A stretch of 32,269 nucleotides of DNA, from positions 1-32,269 of the forward strand of contig JAFGGC010000043.1 in assembly GCA_016930715.1 (NCBI GenBank), read 5' to 3'. The position numbers and the translations under genes are program-made. The stretch comes from Endomicrobiales bacterium. Its GTDB lineage: Bacteria; Elusimicrobiota; Endomicrobiia; Endomicrobiales; JAFGGC01. The stretch's first letter is position 1; each line of letters opens with the position of its first letter. The notes beneath the pieces were generated by a model that was not told where the DNA came from, searched no databases, and saw nothing but the letters and a program-made list of their open reading frames with translations. This document shows positions 1 through 9,004 of this stretch, piece after piece.

Positions 1-123
1 GGTGTGCGAGTTGCCGCCGGAGGCGGCAGGCGAGCACCGCGAGCCGGGGTCGAGAGCGGCGAGCGTCAGCGAGCCGACTCGTGACCGAATCCGGAGAGAA
101 GCGGAGCCCGTCTGGAAAAAGTG
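1..123. repeat. GC-rich low-complexity segment with reiterated GAGC/GCGAGC motifs
   Basis: The first ~120 bases reiterate short GAGC, GCGAGC and CGGAG motifs. Open frames cross it, but their translations are Arg/Ala/Pro/Glu-rich and match no family I recognise, so I do not call a gene. It may be the 3' end of an upstream gene lying outside the window, or an intergenic repeat. A 7-bp perfect inverted repeat (GAGGGCT/AGCCCTC, 124-149) follows, with no T-run. Confidence 0.35.
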
Positions 124-174
124 GAGGGCTGATCCCGGAGATAGCCCTCAAAGAAGGATATCGCGGGGATTTGA

Positions 175-918
175 ATGCTCTACAATGGATTTATGCCGGC
201 AAAAGATTCAGAAACAGGAAACGGGAAGAGAACCGAACGGTATTTCGACCAAAATGTCCTCCTGCTTGACAAGGTAAAAAGCGAAAGCAGGAAGATAATC
301 GAGACGGAGACGTCGCAACTGCTTGAGGACAGGGTGCTGGGGAAGGTTCTTGACATAGGAGGCGGCCCGCGCATCTACTATCAGACGGACAAAGTAGAGA
401 AACTGTTCGTCATGAACGTATCGGAGGCCGTTCTTTCAAACCTGCCCAGGACCGAGCGCATATCGGCGATAAAAGCCGACGGGGAGATGATACCGTTCGG
501 GGACGGCGTTTTTGACAGAGTTTTGATACTTTATTCGATTCATCACTTCGCGCTCTCGGGCGCGCGCACCACGATCGGGAAGATCGAATCCTCGTTCAAA
601 GAGGCGTATCGCGTGCTAAAGAAGGGCGGCAGAATACTGATAGCCGAAACGGTCGTAGGTGAAGGAACGCTGGCCGCGGAGAGCCTTCTATTCGGCGTCG
701 GCAGGTTCGTCCTTTCGCTCATGGGAAAGCCTATGGTGTATTTCCTGTCCGCGGCGAAGATAACCGGTCTTTTGGAAAAAGCCGGGTTCAGCGATATCGT
801 GGAACAGAAGCTAAACACCGGGTCGGCGAAAATGATGCCGTTGACCTCGCGGATAGGGATTCCGGTAAGGTTCACTCCCTTTTCGCACTTTTTCATAGAA
901 GGGTCCAAAATGAGGTAA
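175..918 (+). CDS. Class I SAM-dependent methyltransferase
   Basis: This is a 247-aa Rossmann-fold methyltransferase of the Methyltransf_11/UbiE-like type. Motif I is VLDIGGGP (residues 58-65). An ADGEMIPF segment (101-108) precedes the hydrophobic strand ending in YSIHHF (about 112-125). The post-catalytic helix and strand YRVLKKGGRILIAE (about 145-158) is typical of the family. The C-terminal third has a hydrophobic stretch (about 165-190) that could touch membrane or lipid. The substrate cannot be read from the sequence. No good ribosome binding site sits before ATG 175, and an in-frame ATG at 193 is an equally plausible start. glmU follows after 46 bp on the same strand. The family is secure; the function is unknown. 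Confidence 0.85.
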   Translation: MLYNGFMPAKDSETGNGKRTERYFDQNVLLLDKVKSESRKIIETETSQLLEDRVLGKVLDIGGGPRIYYQTDKVEKLFVMNVSEAVLSNLPRTERISAIKADGEMIPFGDGVFDRVLILYSIHHFALSGARTTIGKIESSFKEAYRVLKKGGRILIAETVVGEGTLAAESLLFGVGRFVLSLMGKPMVYFLSAAKITGLLEKAGFSDIVEQKLNTGSAKMMPLTSRIGIPVRFTPFSHFFIEGSKMR

Positions 919-964
919 TTTGCGGTTCTGCGGTCAGTTAGAAGTACGAGAGGTGGAATAGAAA

Positions 965-2317
965 ATGAAGAATCTAGCGGTAGTTATTTTAGCGGCCGGT
1001 GAGGGCACCAGGATGAAATCCGAGAAGCCCAAAGTGCTTCACGGGCTGTGCGGAAAGCCCATGATAAGATGGGTTCTTGCCACCGTAGATCGTCTCAAAC
1101 CCGAAAAGGCCGTGCTAGTGGTAGGGCACAAGAACGAGGACGTCAGAAAAGAGCTTGAAGACGAAGATATAATTTTCATTGAACAGCCAAAACAGCTCGG
1201 TACAGGCCACGCCCTCATGCAGGCGGCGTCAAAATTAAAAAGTCACCACGGGGACGTGCTCGTGTTGTGCGGGGATGTGCCCCTCGTAGAAGCGGAGACC
1301 CTGAGGGGTCTTATCGATCATCACAGGAAATGCTGCAACTCCGCGACAATACTTTCGGCAAGGTTTGACAATCCCTTCGGGTACGGCAGGGTAGTCAGGA
1401 ATCCTACCGGCCAGGTGGAAAAAATTGTGGAGGAAAAAGACGCTTCAAACCAGGAAAAGGAAGTCAGGGAAATCAACAGCGGCATATACTGCATGCAGAG
1501 CCCCGTTATATGGGACGTGCTAAAAAGCATTAGATCCGACAACGCGAAAAAGGAATACTATCTTACGGACGCCATAGCTATATTGAATTACAGACAGCTG
1601 AAGGTTGACGCCTATTCGAAACTGAGGGCATACGAGATAATGGGCATTAACTCACGGGTGGAGCTGTCCGTTGCCGAGAAAATAAAACGCAGGCAGCTTT
1701 TGACGAGTTTAATGGCATCGGGAGTAACCATACTTGACCCGGACAACACGTACGTTTTCTCGGACGCAAAAATAATGCCTGATACCCTGCTGTATCCCGG
1801 CACAATGCTGTTCGGGAAAGTCGAGATAGGTTCCGGGTGCGTGATAGGGCCGAACACCATCATCACGGATTCAAAAATAGGCGAGAATTCGGTGATAACG
1901 AGCTCGCATGTGTGCGAATCCGTGGTGGGAAACAGCGTGAAGATCGGACCTTATTCCCATCTCAGGCCGGGATCGGTCATAAAGGACGGCGCCAAGATCG
2001 GAAATTTCAGCGAGATAAAAAAGTCGGTCGTTGAGAAAGGCGCCAAGGTCAACCACCTTTCCTACATCGGCGACACGCAGCTCGGCAAAAAGGCTAATGT
2101 CGGAGCCGGCACGATAACCTGCAATTTCGACGGAGTAAAAAAACATAAAACTATTATTGGCAACGGCGCGTTCATAGGTTCCAACACCAACTTTATCGCG
2201 CCGGTCAAGATCGGCGCTGACGCGCTTATTGGCGCCGGGTCCACGATAACGGAGGATGTCCCCGCGAAGGCGCTCGCGATAGCGAGGTCAAGACAGGTTA
2301 ACAAGAAAAGAAAATAG
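965..2317 (+). CDS. glmU: Bifunctional GlmU: GlcN-1-P acetyltransferase / GlcNAc-1-P uridyltransferase
   Basis: GlmU makes UDP-GlcNAc, the precursor of peptidoglycan and LPS, in the cytoplasm. The N-terminal pyrophosphorylase domain starts with the nucleotide-binding loop LAAGEGTRMKSEKPKVLH (about residues 9-26) and has GDVPLVE (103-109) with the metal-binding Asp104. The C-terminal half (about 250-440) is a left-handed beta-helix of hexapeptide repeats. It includes the NHLSYIGD segment (363-370), where His364 is the expected catalytic base, and the AGTITCNFDG acetyl-CoA and substrate region. At 450 aa the length is normal. A GAGGTGG ribosome binding site precedes ATG 965. prs follows after 31 bp; the glmU-prs-rplY-pth order is a common bacterial arrangement. 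No domain is missing. Confidence 0.97.
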   Translation: MKNLAVVILAAGEGTRMKSEKPKVLHGLCGKPMIRWVLATVDRLKPEKAVLVVGHKNEDVRKELEDEDIIFIEQPKQLGTGHALMQAASKLKSHHGDVLVLCGDVPLVEAETLRGLIDHHRKCCNSATILSARFDNPFGYGRVVRNPTGQVEKIVEEKDASNQEKEVREINSGIYCMQSPVIWDVLKSIRSDNAKKEYYLTDAIAILNYRQLKVDAYSKLRAYEIMGINSRVELSVAEKIKRRQLLTSLMASGVTILDPDNTYVFSDAKIMPDTLLYPGTMLFGKVEIGSGCVIGPNTIITDSKIGENSVITSSHVCESVVGNSVKIGPYSHLRPGSVIKDGAKIGNFSEIKKSVVEKGAKVNHLSYIGDTQLGKKANVGAGTITCNFDGVKKHKTIIGNGAFIGSNTNFIAPVKIGADALIGAGSTITEDVPAKALAIARSRQVNKKRK

Positions 2318-2348
2318 TGCATCTATCCACTGACGGACGGGAGCAAAA

Positions 2349-3275
2349 ATGGAACTAAAGATTATCACAGGAAACGCCAACAAGACTCTTGCCGAAGAAA
2401 TCGTCAAACACATGGGAGTGACTTTGACCAACACCGAGATAACCCGTTTCAGCGACGGCGAAGTCCAGATAAGGATACAAGACAATGTCCGCGGAGCGGA
2501 CTGTTTCATAATACAGCCCACCTGTCCTCCGGTCAACGAGCACATAATGGAACTTCTGGTGATGACGGACGCGCTAAAACGCTCGTCAGCCATGAGGATT
2601 ACGGCGGTAATACCCTACTACGGTTACGGCCGCCAGGACAGGAAAGCCGAACCCAGGGTTCCGATATCGGCGAAGCTTATCGCGAACCTGATCGTCGCCG
2701 CGGGAGTCACGAGGGTCCTTGCGATGGACCTTCACGCGGGGCAGATCCAGGGCTTTTTTGACATTCCCGTCGACCATCTCTACGGCACGCCCGTATTCCT
2801 GAAATACTTCAAGGACAGGGAATTCAAGGACATGGTTGTCGTGTCGCCGGACGCGGGCGGCGTGGAGAGGGCCAGAGCTTTCGCCAAGAGACTGGACGCC
2901 GATCTGGCCATAATTGACAAGAGAAGGCCGAGACCCAATGAAGCGGCCATAATGAACATAATAGGCGATGTAAAGGATAAAACGGCCATAATACTCGATG
3001 ACCTTGTGGATACTGCCGGCACGCTCACGCAGGTTGCCGACGCTATAAAATCAAAGGGGGCGACAAGGGTAATAGCGGCTACTTCCCATGGTGTCCTCTC
3101 CGGCAAAGCGGTGGAAAGGATAAACGATTCTTGCCTTGAAGAGTTGATAATCACGAATTCCATACCGTTCTACGGAAAGTCCAAAAAAATAAAGGTCCTG
3201 AGCATCGCTGAGCTGTTAGGAGAGGCGATAAGGCGCATTCATAACGACGAGTCCGTCAGCGCCCTGTTCGTATAA
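2349..3275 (+). CDS. prs: Ribose-phosphate pyrophosphokinase (PRPP synthetase)
   Basis: This 308-aa enzyme transfers pyrophosphate from ATP to ribose 5-phosphate. The product, PRPP, feeds nucleotide, histidine and tryptophan synthesis. The N-terminal half contains the ATP-binding flexible loop region PYYGYGRQDRKAEPR. The PRPP signature DDLVDTAGT lies at residues 217-225, where many family members read DMIDTGGT; the Asp residues that contact ribose-phosphate are kept. Length and the continuous homology pattern fit a class I Prs. GGACGGGAG lies just upstream of ATG 2349. The gene sits between glmU (31 bp) and rplY (22 bp), so all three are probably cotranscribed. Confidence 0.97.
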   Translation: MELKIITGNANKTLAEEIVKHMGVTLTNTEITRFSDGEVQIRIQDNVRGADCFIIQPTCPPVNEHIMELLVMTDALKRSSAMRITAVIPYYGYGRQDRKAEPRVPISAKLIANLIVAAGVTRVLAMDLHAGQIQGFFDIPVDHLYGTPVFLKYFKDREFKDMVVVSPDAGGVERARAFAKRLDADLAIIDKRRPRPNEAAIMNIIGDVKDKTAIILDDLVDTAGTLTQVADAIKSKGATRVIAATSHGVLSGKAVERINDSCLEELIITNSIPFYGKSKKIKVLSIAELLGEAIRRIHNDESVSALFV

Positions 3276-3297
3276 ATAAAAAAAGAGGAGTAATACG

Positions 3298-4047
3298 ATG
3301 AAGGAAGTACAGCTTGAAGTCAATTTGAGGAATTCCGCAACCAAACACGGCCTGAAAAACCTCCGTTCCTCGGGCGCCATACCGGCGATATTCTACGGCC
3401 ACGGTGAAAGACCCACGGCGCTGTCGGTTAACGCTAAAAAATTCGGCGAGATAATACACGCTTCCGGGGCTAACGTCCTGCTGAGCCTCAGGTTCGGCAA
3501 GGAAGCGAAGACCGCCATTGTCAAGGAAGTGCAGAGAGACGTGATAACACAGAAGCCCATCCACATCGATTTTCAGGCGATATCGCTGAAAGAAAAGGTG
3601 GAAGTCCTTGTGCCGGTGCACATAGCAGGCACGGCGCCGGGAGTTAAGGTTTCGGGCGGCATAATGGAACACATCGTCCGCGAGCTTAAAGTGAGCTGTT
3701 TGCCGACGGATATTCCCGATTTCTTCGAGGTTGACGTGTCGGGCCTTGAGATCAATCATTCGATTACCGTGAAAGACCTTCCGAAAAGGGAGGGGATAGA
3801 GGTGCTTACTTCAAAGGATTCGATAATAGTGAATATCGTTTCGCCCACAGTGCTTGAAGAAGCCCCAGCTCCAGGTACGGAGGAGGAAGCGGCTGCAATC
3901 GCCGCGGCGGCTGGTCCTGCGGAACCCGAAGTCATATCCAAGGGCAAGAAGGATAAGGAAGAAGGAGAAGCTGGCGCGGCTGCGGCTGCGCCCGGGAAAG
4001 CCGGAGAACCTGCGAAAGCCCCGGCCAAAGCCCCGGAGAAAAAATAG
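3298..4047 (+). CDS. rplY: Ribosomal protein L25 (CTC/TL5 type) with long Ala-rich tail
   Basis: This binds 5S rRNA in the large ribosomal subunit. Residues ~1-95 form the L25 beta-barrel (RNSATKHGLKNLRSSGAIPAI near the N-terminus). Residues ~96-185 form the TL5/CTC C-terminal domain (SLKEKVEVLVPVHIAGTAPG and the SCLPTDIPDFFEVDVSGL region). Residues ~186-249 are a low-complexity Ala/Pro/Glu/Lys extension, acidic then basic, probably disordered. The extension brings the protein to 249 aa, longer than the ~185-220 aa usual for the CTC form. An AGAGGAG ribosome binding site lies 7 bases before ATG 3298. The gene is positioned between prs and pth, as in many genomes. Confidence 0.95.
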   Translation: MKEVQLEVNLRNSATKHGLKNLRSSGAIPAIFYGHGERPTALSVNAKKFGEIIHASGANVLLSLRFGKEAKTAIVKEVQRDVITQKPIHIDFQAISLKEKVEVLVPVHIAGTAPGVKVSGGIMEHIVRELKVSCLPTDIPDFFEVDVSGLEINHSITVKDLPKREGIEVLTSKDSIIVNIVSPTVLEEAPAPGTEEEAAAIAAAAGPAEPEVISKGKKDKEEGEAGAAAAAPGKAGEPAKAPAKAPEKK

Positions 4048-4126
4048 AAGGACCGGATGCCGTTCATTTGTTACCTCGGAGGCCGTACGGTCGAATATTG
4101 CTGCCTTCGGTTTTTAATGCCCGTTC

Positions 4127-4708
4127 ATGGACGAAATAAAACTGATCGTAGGTCTGGGAAATCCCGGTAAAAAATACCATATGACGCGCCATAACCTGGG
4201 TTTTATGGTTGTGGACTTTTATTGCGAGAAGTGCGGCATATCACTGAAAAAATGGTCTGACGCTTCTCAGATCGCGCAGTACGGAAAAGGTAAAAACAGG
4301 ATTATTTTCGCTAAACCCCAGGTCTTCATGAACAATTCCGGCGCGTCCGTAGCGGAGCTCCTGAACTTTTTTAAAATAGGCATTGCCGAAACACTCGTTA
4401 TACTTGACGATTTTTCGATACCGCTTGGCGCATTGAGGCTCAGGCGGTCCGGCTCCTGCGGGGGGCATAACGGACTGGCATCCATCATCAATTTGACCGG
4501 TACAAAGGAATTTCCGCGCCTGCGGCTGGGTATAGGGCCAGTTCCGGAGCGAGCGGACCCTGCGGATTTCGTCCTGTCTCCTTTCGAAAAACGAGAAAAA
4601 GAGACGGCCGCCGAGATGGTTTCAGGCGCGTGCGGCGTGCTGGGGAACATCCTCGACGAAGGCATCGAGAAGGCGATGTCAAGAATGCCAGCTGTTAGAG
4701 AGAGTTGA
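4127..4708 (+). CDS. pth: Peptidyl-tRNA hydrolase
   Basis: Pth cleaves the ester bond of peptidyl-tRNAs released from stalled ribosomes. Visible family motifs are GLGNPGKKYHMTRHNLGF near the N-terminus (Asn12 and the catalytic His22), FMNNSG (Met68, Asn69), LDDFSIPLG (the His-orienting Asp) and CGGHNGL. The length of 193 aa is standard. ATG 4127 lacks a convincing Shine-Dalgarno sequence, and the 79-bp gap after rplY is the longest in this operon, but the N-terminus aligns well from this Met. The gene ends one base before metV starts, implying translational coupling. Confidence 0.96.
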   Translation: MDEIKLIVGLGNPGKKYHMTRHNLGFMVVDFYCEKCGISLKKWSDASQIAQYGKGKNRIIFAKPQVFMNNSGASVAELLNFFKIGIAETLVILDDFSIPLGALRLRRSGSCGGHNGLASIINLTGTKEFPRLRLGIGPVPERADPADFVLSPFEKREKETAAEMVSGACGVLGNILDEGIEKAMSRMPAVRES

Positions 4709-4709
4709 A

Positions 4710-5357
4710 ATGATAATCACCGTCACCAAACCCATCGAAGAAATAATGACGAATCTTGAAGGATACAAGAAGGTTTTTGTAGTGGGCTGCGCCGCGTGCG
4801 CCACAAAATGCCAGACGGGTGGCGAGGAAGCGGTCAACAACATGATTAAGGAGCTCAAGAAAAAGAACAAAACCGTCACCGGATCGGTCATACTTGACAC
4901 GCCCTGCGATATAAGGATAGCTAAAAGAGACCTTGCCAAGTCCAGAGAAGCGAATGAAAGCGATGTGATTCTTGTGCTGGCTTGCGGAGCCGGGGTACAA
5001 GCGGCGGAGAAGGTAATAGAAAAACCCGTTTTGCCGGCGTTGAATCCGCTTTTTGTGGGCACTACCGAAAGGATCGGCGTGTACAACGAGTTTTGCTCGG
5101 TCTGCGGAGAGTGCATCCTGGACAAGACAGCAGGTATCTGCCCGGTCTCCAGATGCCCAAAGGGGCTGATTAATGGTCCCTGCGGCGGCGTGGTTGACGG
5201 TAAATGCGAGACGGACCTCACCAAGGACTGCGTGTGGGTCCTCATACTCAATAAACTCAAGAAACTGGGAAAAGAACAGGAGATATTCAAGGATTATTTT
5301 TCTCCCAAAAAGAGGGCAAAACCCAAAGTGGTTAACAGGGCCGGAGAGAGAAGATGA
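4710..5357 (+). CDS. metV: MetV: methylenetetrahydrofolate reductase C-terminal-domain protein (Fe-S/Zn)
   Basis: This 215-aa protein matches the MTHFR_C family, the MetV partner of short MetF proteins in acetogens. An N-terminal GCAACATKC segment (about residues 27-35) precedes a Rossmann-like region. The C-terminal cysteine cluster is diagnostic: CSVCGEC, then ICPVSRCPKGLINGPCGG, then KCE and DC before the end. These cysteines are expected to bind Zn or Fe-S and to link MetF to an electron donor. The gene starts one base after pth and its stop overlaps the metF start in ATGA (5354-5357), so the two are translationally coupled. This pairing is known from the methyl branch of the Wood-Ljungdahl pathway. 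No other pathway gene is visible, so methionine synthesis is an alternative role. Confidence 0.88.
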   Translation: MIITVTKPIEEIMTNLEGYKKVFVVGCAACATKCQTGGEEAVNNMIKELKKKNKTVTGSVILDTPCDIRIAKRDLAKSREANESDVILVLACGAGVQAAEKVIEKPVLPALNPLFVGTTERIGVYNEFCSVCGECILDKTAGICPVSRCPKGLINGPCGGVVDGKCETDLTKDCVWVLILNKLKKLGKEQEIFKDYFSPKKRAKPKVVNRAGERR

Positions 5358-6214
5358 ACAAACTCTGCAAGGCGATAGTGGACAATAGATTTATCATAAC
5401 GGCCGAGCTGTATCCTCCCAAAGGTACCGATATAGCTGAGCTTATGAGGCGGGCGGATATAATTGGTCCGCTCGTTGACGGTGTTAACATCACCGACAAC
5501 CAGCGCGCTTCAATGCGCCTTGCCTCGATTGCCATATGTCATCTGATAAAAGACAAGGGTTACACCCCTATACTTCAGATGACCTGCCGTGACAGGAACA
5601 GGATAGCGCTTCAGTCCGATCTATTGAGCGCCTATGTTCTTGGCATCGAGAACGTACTTATTCTTTCCGGCGACCATCCAGCGGTAGGGGAATACAAAGA
5701 GATAAAGGGCGTGTACGATCTTGACCCGGTTCAGCTTCTTACTACCGCGCGCACTCTTGAGTCCGGTTTCGATCTTTCTGGCAAGAAACTGAAGGGCACC
5801 CCGAAATTTTGCCTCGGCGCGGTTGTCAACCCCACGTCAAACCCTTTGGAACTGCAGCTGCTAATGATGGAAAAGAAAGTCAAGGCCGGGGCGCAGTTTT
5901 TTCAGACCCAGACGATATTCGACGTCGAAAGGTACAGGCAGTTCCACGACCAGGTCAAGCATCTCAACGTGAAAGTCCTTGCGGGAGTGACTCTTCTGAA
6001 ATCCCGCGAGTTCATCGGGTTCTTGAAGAACCTGCCCGGGGTCAGCATACCGGAAGACGTGGTAAAGAGGGTTGAAGCCGCGAAAGACCCGCTGAAAGAG
6101 GGGATAAAGATATGCGGCGAGACCATAAGAGAACTTAAAAAATTCGCGGACGGTGTTCATATAATGGCCATAGGCGCAGAGGACCTCATCCCAGAAATCC
6201 TTAAGAACGCCTGA
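5354..6214 (+). CDS. metF: Methylenetetrahydrofolate reductase (short MetF)
   Basis: This 286-aa FAD-containing TIM-barrel enzyme reduces 5,10-methylene-THF to 5-methyl-THF. Family features include AELYPPKG (residues 17-24), VNITDNQRASMR (44-55), the PILQMTCRDRN strand (72-82), and VLILSGDHP (101-109), the usual flavin-binding region. GAQFFQTQTIFD supplies the conserved Gln-rich strand. It is the short, catalytic-domain-only type and lacks the C-terminal regulatory domain of eukaryotic forms, in keeping with a separate MetV subunit. It overlaps metV by 4 bases. A GGAGAGAGA ribosome binding site lies inside the end of metV. The gene ends 21 bp before the cation ATPase. Confidence 0.93.
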   Translation: MNKLCKAIVDNRFIITAELYPPKGTDIAELMRRADIIGPLVDGVNITDNQRASMRLASIAICHLIKDKGYTPILQMTCRDRNRIALQSDLLSAYVLGIENVLILSGDHPAVGEYKEIKGVYDLDPVQLLTTARTLESGFDLSGKKLKGTPKFCLGAVVNPTSNPLELQLLMMEKKVKAGAQFFQTQTIFDVERYRQFHDQVKHLNVKVLAGVTLLKSREFIGFLKNLPGVSIPEDVVKRVEAAKDPLKEGIKICGETIRELKKFADGVHIMAIGAEDLIPEILKNA

Positions 6215-6235
6215 AATACCGGATAAAAACTAAAA

Positions 6236-9004
6236 ATGAACAAAAGAAACCTGCATAACCAGTCTCATTCATCCGAATGGCACTCCTTAAGCCCGGATGC
6301 TGTTGTTGATATAATGAAGGCCGATCCCTCGCAAGGGTTAACAGGCAAGGAAGTTGCCAGCCGCCGGGAAAAATACGGATTAAACGTGCTTACCCATAAA
6401 AAAGGCAAGAGCGCTATTGTCCGTTTCCTTCTTCAGTTTCATCAGCCGCTGGTTTATATACTGGTAGCCGCGAGCATTGTCACATTGCTGCTTTCAGAAT
6501 ATATCGATTCAGCGGTCATTTTCGGGGTTGTGTTCGTGAACGCCCTTATAGGGTTCATTCAAGAGTCAAAAGCCATCAAATCGCTTGAGGCTCTTGCCAA
6601 GACCATGACCGCACAGGTAATGGTCATAAGGGAGAATGCTCAGATCAAAATATCATCTACTGAACTTGTGCCGGGCGACGTGGTCATCGTGGCTTCCGGA
6701 GACAGGATATCGGCCGACATAAGGCTCATTCACTCCAAGGACCTTCAGATAAACGAATCCGCGCTTACCGGGGAATCTCTGCCCGTGCAAAAGACCCCGG
6801 AAAAAATTTCAAAGGACACCGTTCTGGCCGACAGGACAAACATGTTGTTCGCCGGGACTCTGGTGACCTACGGCCAGGGATCAGGGATAGTTGTTGAGAC
6901 CGGCGATAAAACCGAGGTCGGAAAAATTTCCGGTCTTATTTCCGAGGCACAAGAATTGGAAACGCCGTTAACAAGGAGGATCTCTTCTTTCAGCAGGGTT
7001 TTATTGTATGTTATTTTGGTGCTCGCGGCCGTTACTTTCGCGGTAGGTGTGATAAGAGGGGAAAAGGCGGTCGATATGTTTATGGCCGCCGTTGCGCTGG
7101 CGGTAGGCGCCATACCGGAAGGCCTTCCGGCCGCGGTTACGATAACGCTGGCCATAGGCGTGTCACGGATGGCAAAGCGCAAGGCAATAATCCGTAAACT
7201 GCCGGCTGTCGAAACGCTCGGGAGCACTACGGTAATATGTTCGGATAAAACGGGCACGCTCACCGAGAACCAGATGACCGTTCAGGAAATATTCACGGCA
7301 AACGAACATTTCGTACTGACCGGATCGGGATATTCGCCGTTTGGCGACATTTTGTATTACGGAAAAAAGGTGACGGCGGACCATTCCGAAGCACTTAAAG
7401 AGTGTTTGTTGGCAGGCGTCCTGTGCAACGATTCTCAGATTACCGCGAAAGAAAACGGGGTTGATGTCGCCGGAGATCCCACCGAGGGCGCCCTGCTTGT
7501 GGCGGCGCAAAAAGGCGGCGTCGATTTTTATGACGCCCAGAAAGAAGCCCCCCGCATTGACAGCATTCCGTTTGAGTCCCAGAACCAGTTCATGGCCACG
7601 GTTCACGCCGACAGGGAAGAAGGCAAATTTAAAGTCTACGTGAAAGGTTCTATCGAAAAAGTACTGGCAAGATGCCGTTTTGAAATAGACAAAAATGGAA
7701 AACGGCATCCTCTTGATGCGAAAAAAATATCTCAGATTGCCGATGAAATGGCTTCGAAAGGTCTTCGAGTCCTAGCGTTGGCTCACGGAATATTCGGGCA
7801 TGTTTCGGGAAATTTTACGGTCGGTGAGCTGGGACATGACTTGATTTTCACTGGTATTCAGGGGATGATCGATCCGCCCCGTAACGAGGCGATCGACGCG
7901 GTAAAGAACTGCCATGCGGCCGGAATAGAAGTAAAAATGATAACGGGCGACCACGCTTTAACCGCCTCATCCATAGCGCGCCAGCTGGGTTTAAGGTGCC
8001 TGGTGTTGCGAGAGAACGGGAAATGCGAAACGGTTACAGGGAAAATGCTTGCCGAGATTGCAGATGACGAGTATCCTGAAATAGTGGGCAATTCCGTCGT
8101 TTTCGCAAGAACGACACCTGAACAGAAACTCAAGATAGTTAAAAGCCTGCAGGCGAAGGGGCACGTGGTAGCAATGACGGGCGACGGCGTGAACGATGCG
8201 CCTGCACTCAAACAGGCAAACATAGGGGTTGCGATGGGAAAGGCCGGAACCGAGGTCGCAAAAGAAGCGGCGGATATGATTCTCACGGACGATAACTTTG
8301 CTTCTATTGAAGCCGCAGTCGAAGAAGGAAGATGCGTCTATGACAACCTGAAAAAATTCATAATTTGGACGCTGCCCACCAACATAGCGGAAGGCCTGGC
8401 TATAATGACGGCGATCTTTATCGGGGCGATACTGCCGATACTCCCGGTCCAGATACTCTGGATAAATATGTGCACCGCCGTGTTCCTCGGCATGATGCTT
8501 GCTTTTGAACCCAAAGAGAAGGGAATAATGCAGAGGCTTCCGATGGATCCCCAGATGCCCATCATTACGAGATCCCTGGTTTTTAGGATCGTATATTTTG
8601 GCACGCTCCTAACAGTGGCTGTTTTCGGTCTTTTTGAATACGAGTTGTCCATGGGGGCCTCCGAACCGCAGGCACGTTCGGTAGCTGCGACAATGCTCGT
8701 TATCGGGGAGCTATTTTATCTTTTCAATTGCCGTTCACTGACTGGTTCCGTATTAAGTGTGGGGTTATTTTCAAATCCACTGGCAATTCTGGGCGCGTTT
8801 TTTATGCTGTTTTTCCAGGTATTGTTCGTTCATTTGCCGGTGATGAACGGGTTTTTTCATACTTCCCCTATCTCTTTGGAATCGTGGACAAGAATAACCG
8901 TTTTTGGCATCGCGTTATATGTTTTTGTCGGTATACAAAAATATATTGAGAACAGAATGAACAAGGTTCATCCTCGGCAAAATTCGATTCACGGATTAAA
9001 TTGA
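6236..9004 (+). CDS. P2-type cation-transporting ATPase (CtpF-like)
   Basis: This 922-aa P-type ATPase uses ATP to move a cation across the inner membrane. It has an N-terminal cation ATPase domain, the actuator TGES (178-181), M4 with AIPEGLP (292-298, Glu295), the phosphorylation site SDKTGTLT (Asp337 phosphorylated), and the hinge TGDGVNDAP (648-656). Compared with SERCA, M5 keeps Asn716 and Glu719, and M6 keeps Asn744 and Thr747. The shared Ca-site Asp (SERCA D800) is replaced by Ala748. From memory, this NxxTA form of M6 also occurs in mycobacterial CtpF and related bacterial ATPases, so specificity (Ca, Na, K or other) is open. The stop at 9002-9004 directly abuts the start codon of the DUF1646 transporter. 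Confidence 0.92.
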   Translation: MNKRNLHNQSHSSEWHSLSPDAVVDIMKADPSQGLTGKEVASRREKYGLNVLTHKKGKSAIVRFLLQFHQPLVYILVAASIVTLLLSEYIDSAVIFGVVFVNALIGFIQESKAIKSLEALAKTMTAQVMVIRENAQIKISSTELVPGDVVIVASGDRISADIRLIHSKDLQINESALTGESLPVQKTPEKISKDTVLADRTNMLFAGTLVTYGQGSGIVVETGDKTEVGKISGLISEAQELETPLTRRISSFSRVLLYVILVLAAVTFAVGVIRGEKAVDMFMAAVALAVGAIPEGLPAAVTITLAIGVSRMAKRKAIIRKLPAVETLGSTTVICSDKTGTLTENQMTVQEIFTANEHFVLTGSGYSPFGDILYYGKKVTADHSEALKECLLAGVLCNDSQITAKENGVDVAGDPTEGALLVAAQKGGVDFYDAQKEAPRIDSIPFESQNQFMATVHADREEGKFKVYVKGSIEKVLARCRFEIDKNGKRHPLDAKKISQIADEMASKGLRVLALAHGIFGHVSGNFTVGELGHDLIFTGIQGMIDPPRNEAIDAVKNCHAAGIEVKMITGDHALTASSIARQLGLRCLVLRENGKCETVTGKMLAEIADDEYPEIVGNSVVFARTTPEQKLKIVKSLQAKGHVVAMTGDGVNDAPALKQANIGVAMGKAGTEVAKEAADMILTDDNFASIEAAVEEGRCVYDNLKKFIIWTLPTNIAEGLAIMTAIFIGAILPILPVQILWINMCTAVFLGMMLAFEPKEKGIMQRLPMDPQMPIITRSLVFRIVYFGTLLTVAVFGLFEYELSMGASEPQARSVAATMLVIGELFYLFNCRSLTGSVLSVGLFSNPLAILGAFFMLFFQVLFVHLPVMNGFFHTSPISLESWTRITVFGIALYVFVGIQKYIENRMNKVHPRQNSIHGLN

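Noticed and set aside
124-149. Terminator of an upstream gene (GAGGGCT/AGCCCTC)
   Set aside because: The stem is perfect but a purine-rich AAAGAAGG follows instead of a T-run.
2-277. Open frames at the left edge, 91 and 62 codons
   Set aside because: Composition follows the GC-rich repeat, no family similarity is visible, and they overlap the methyltransferase start.
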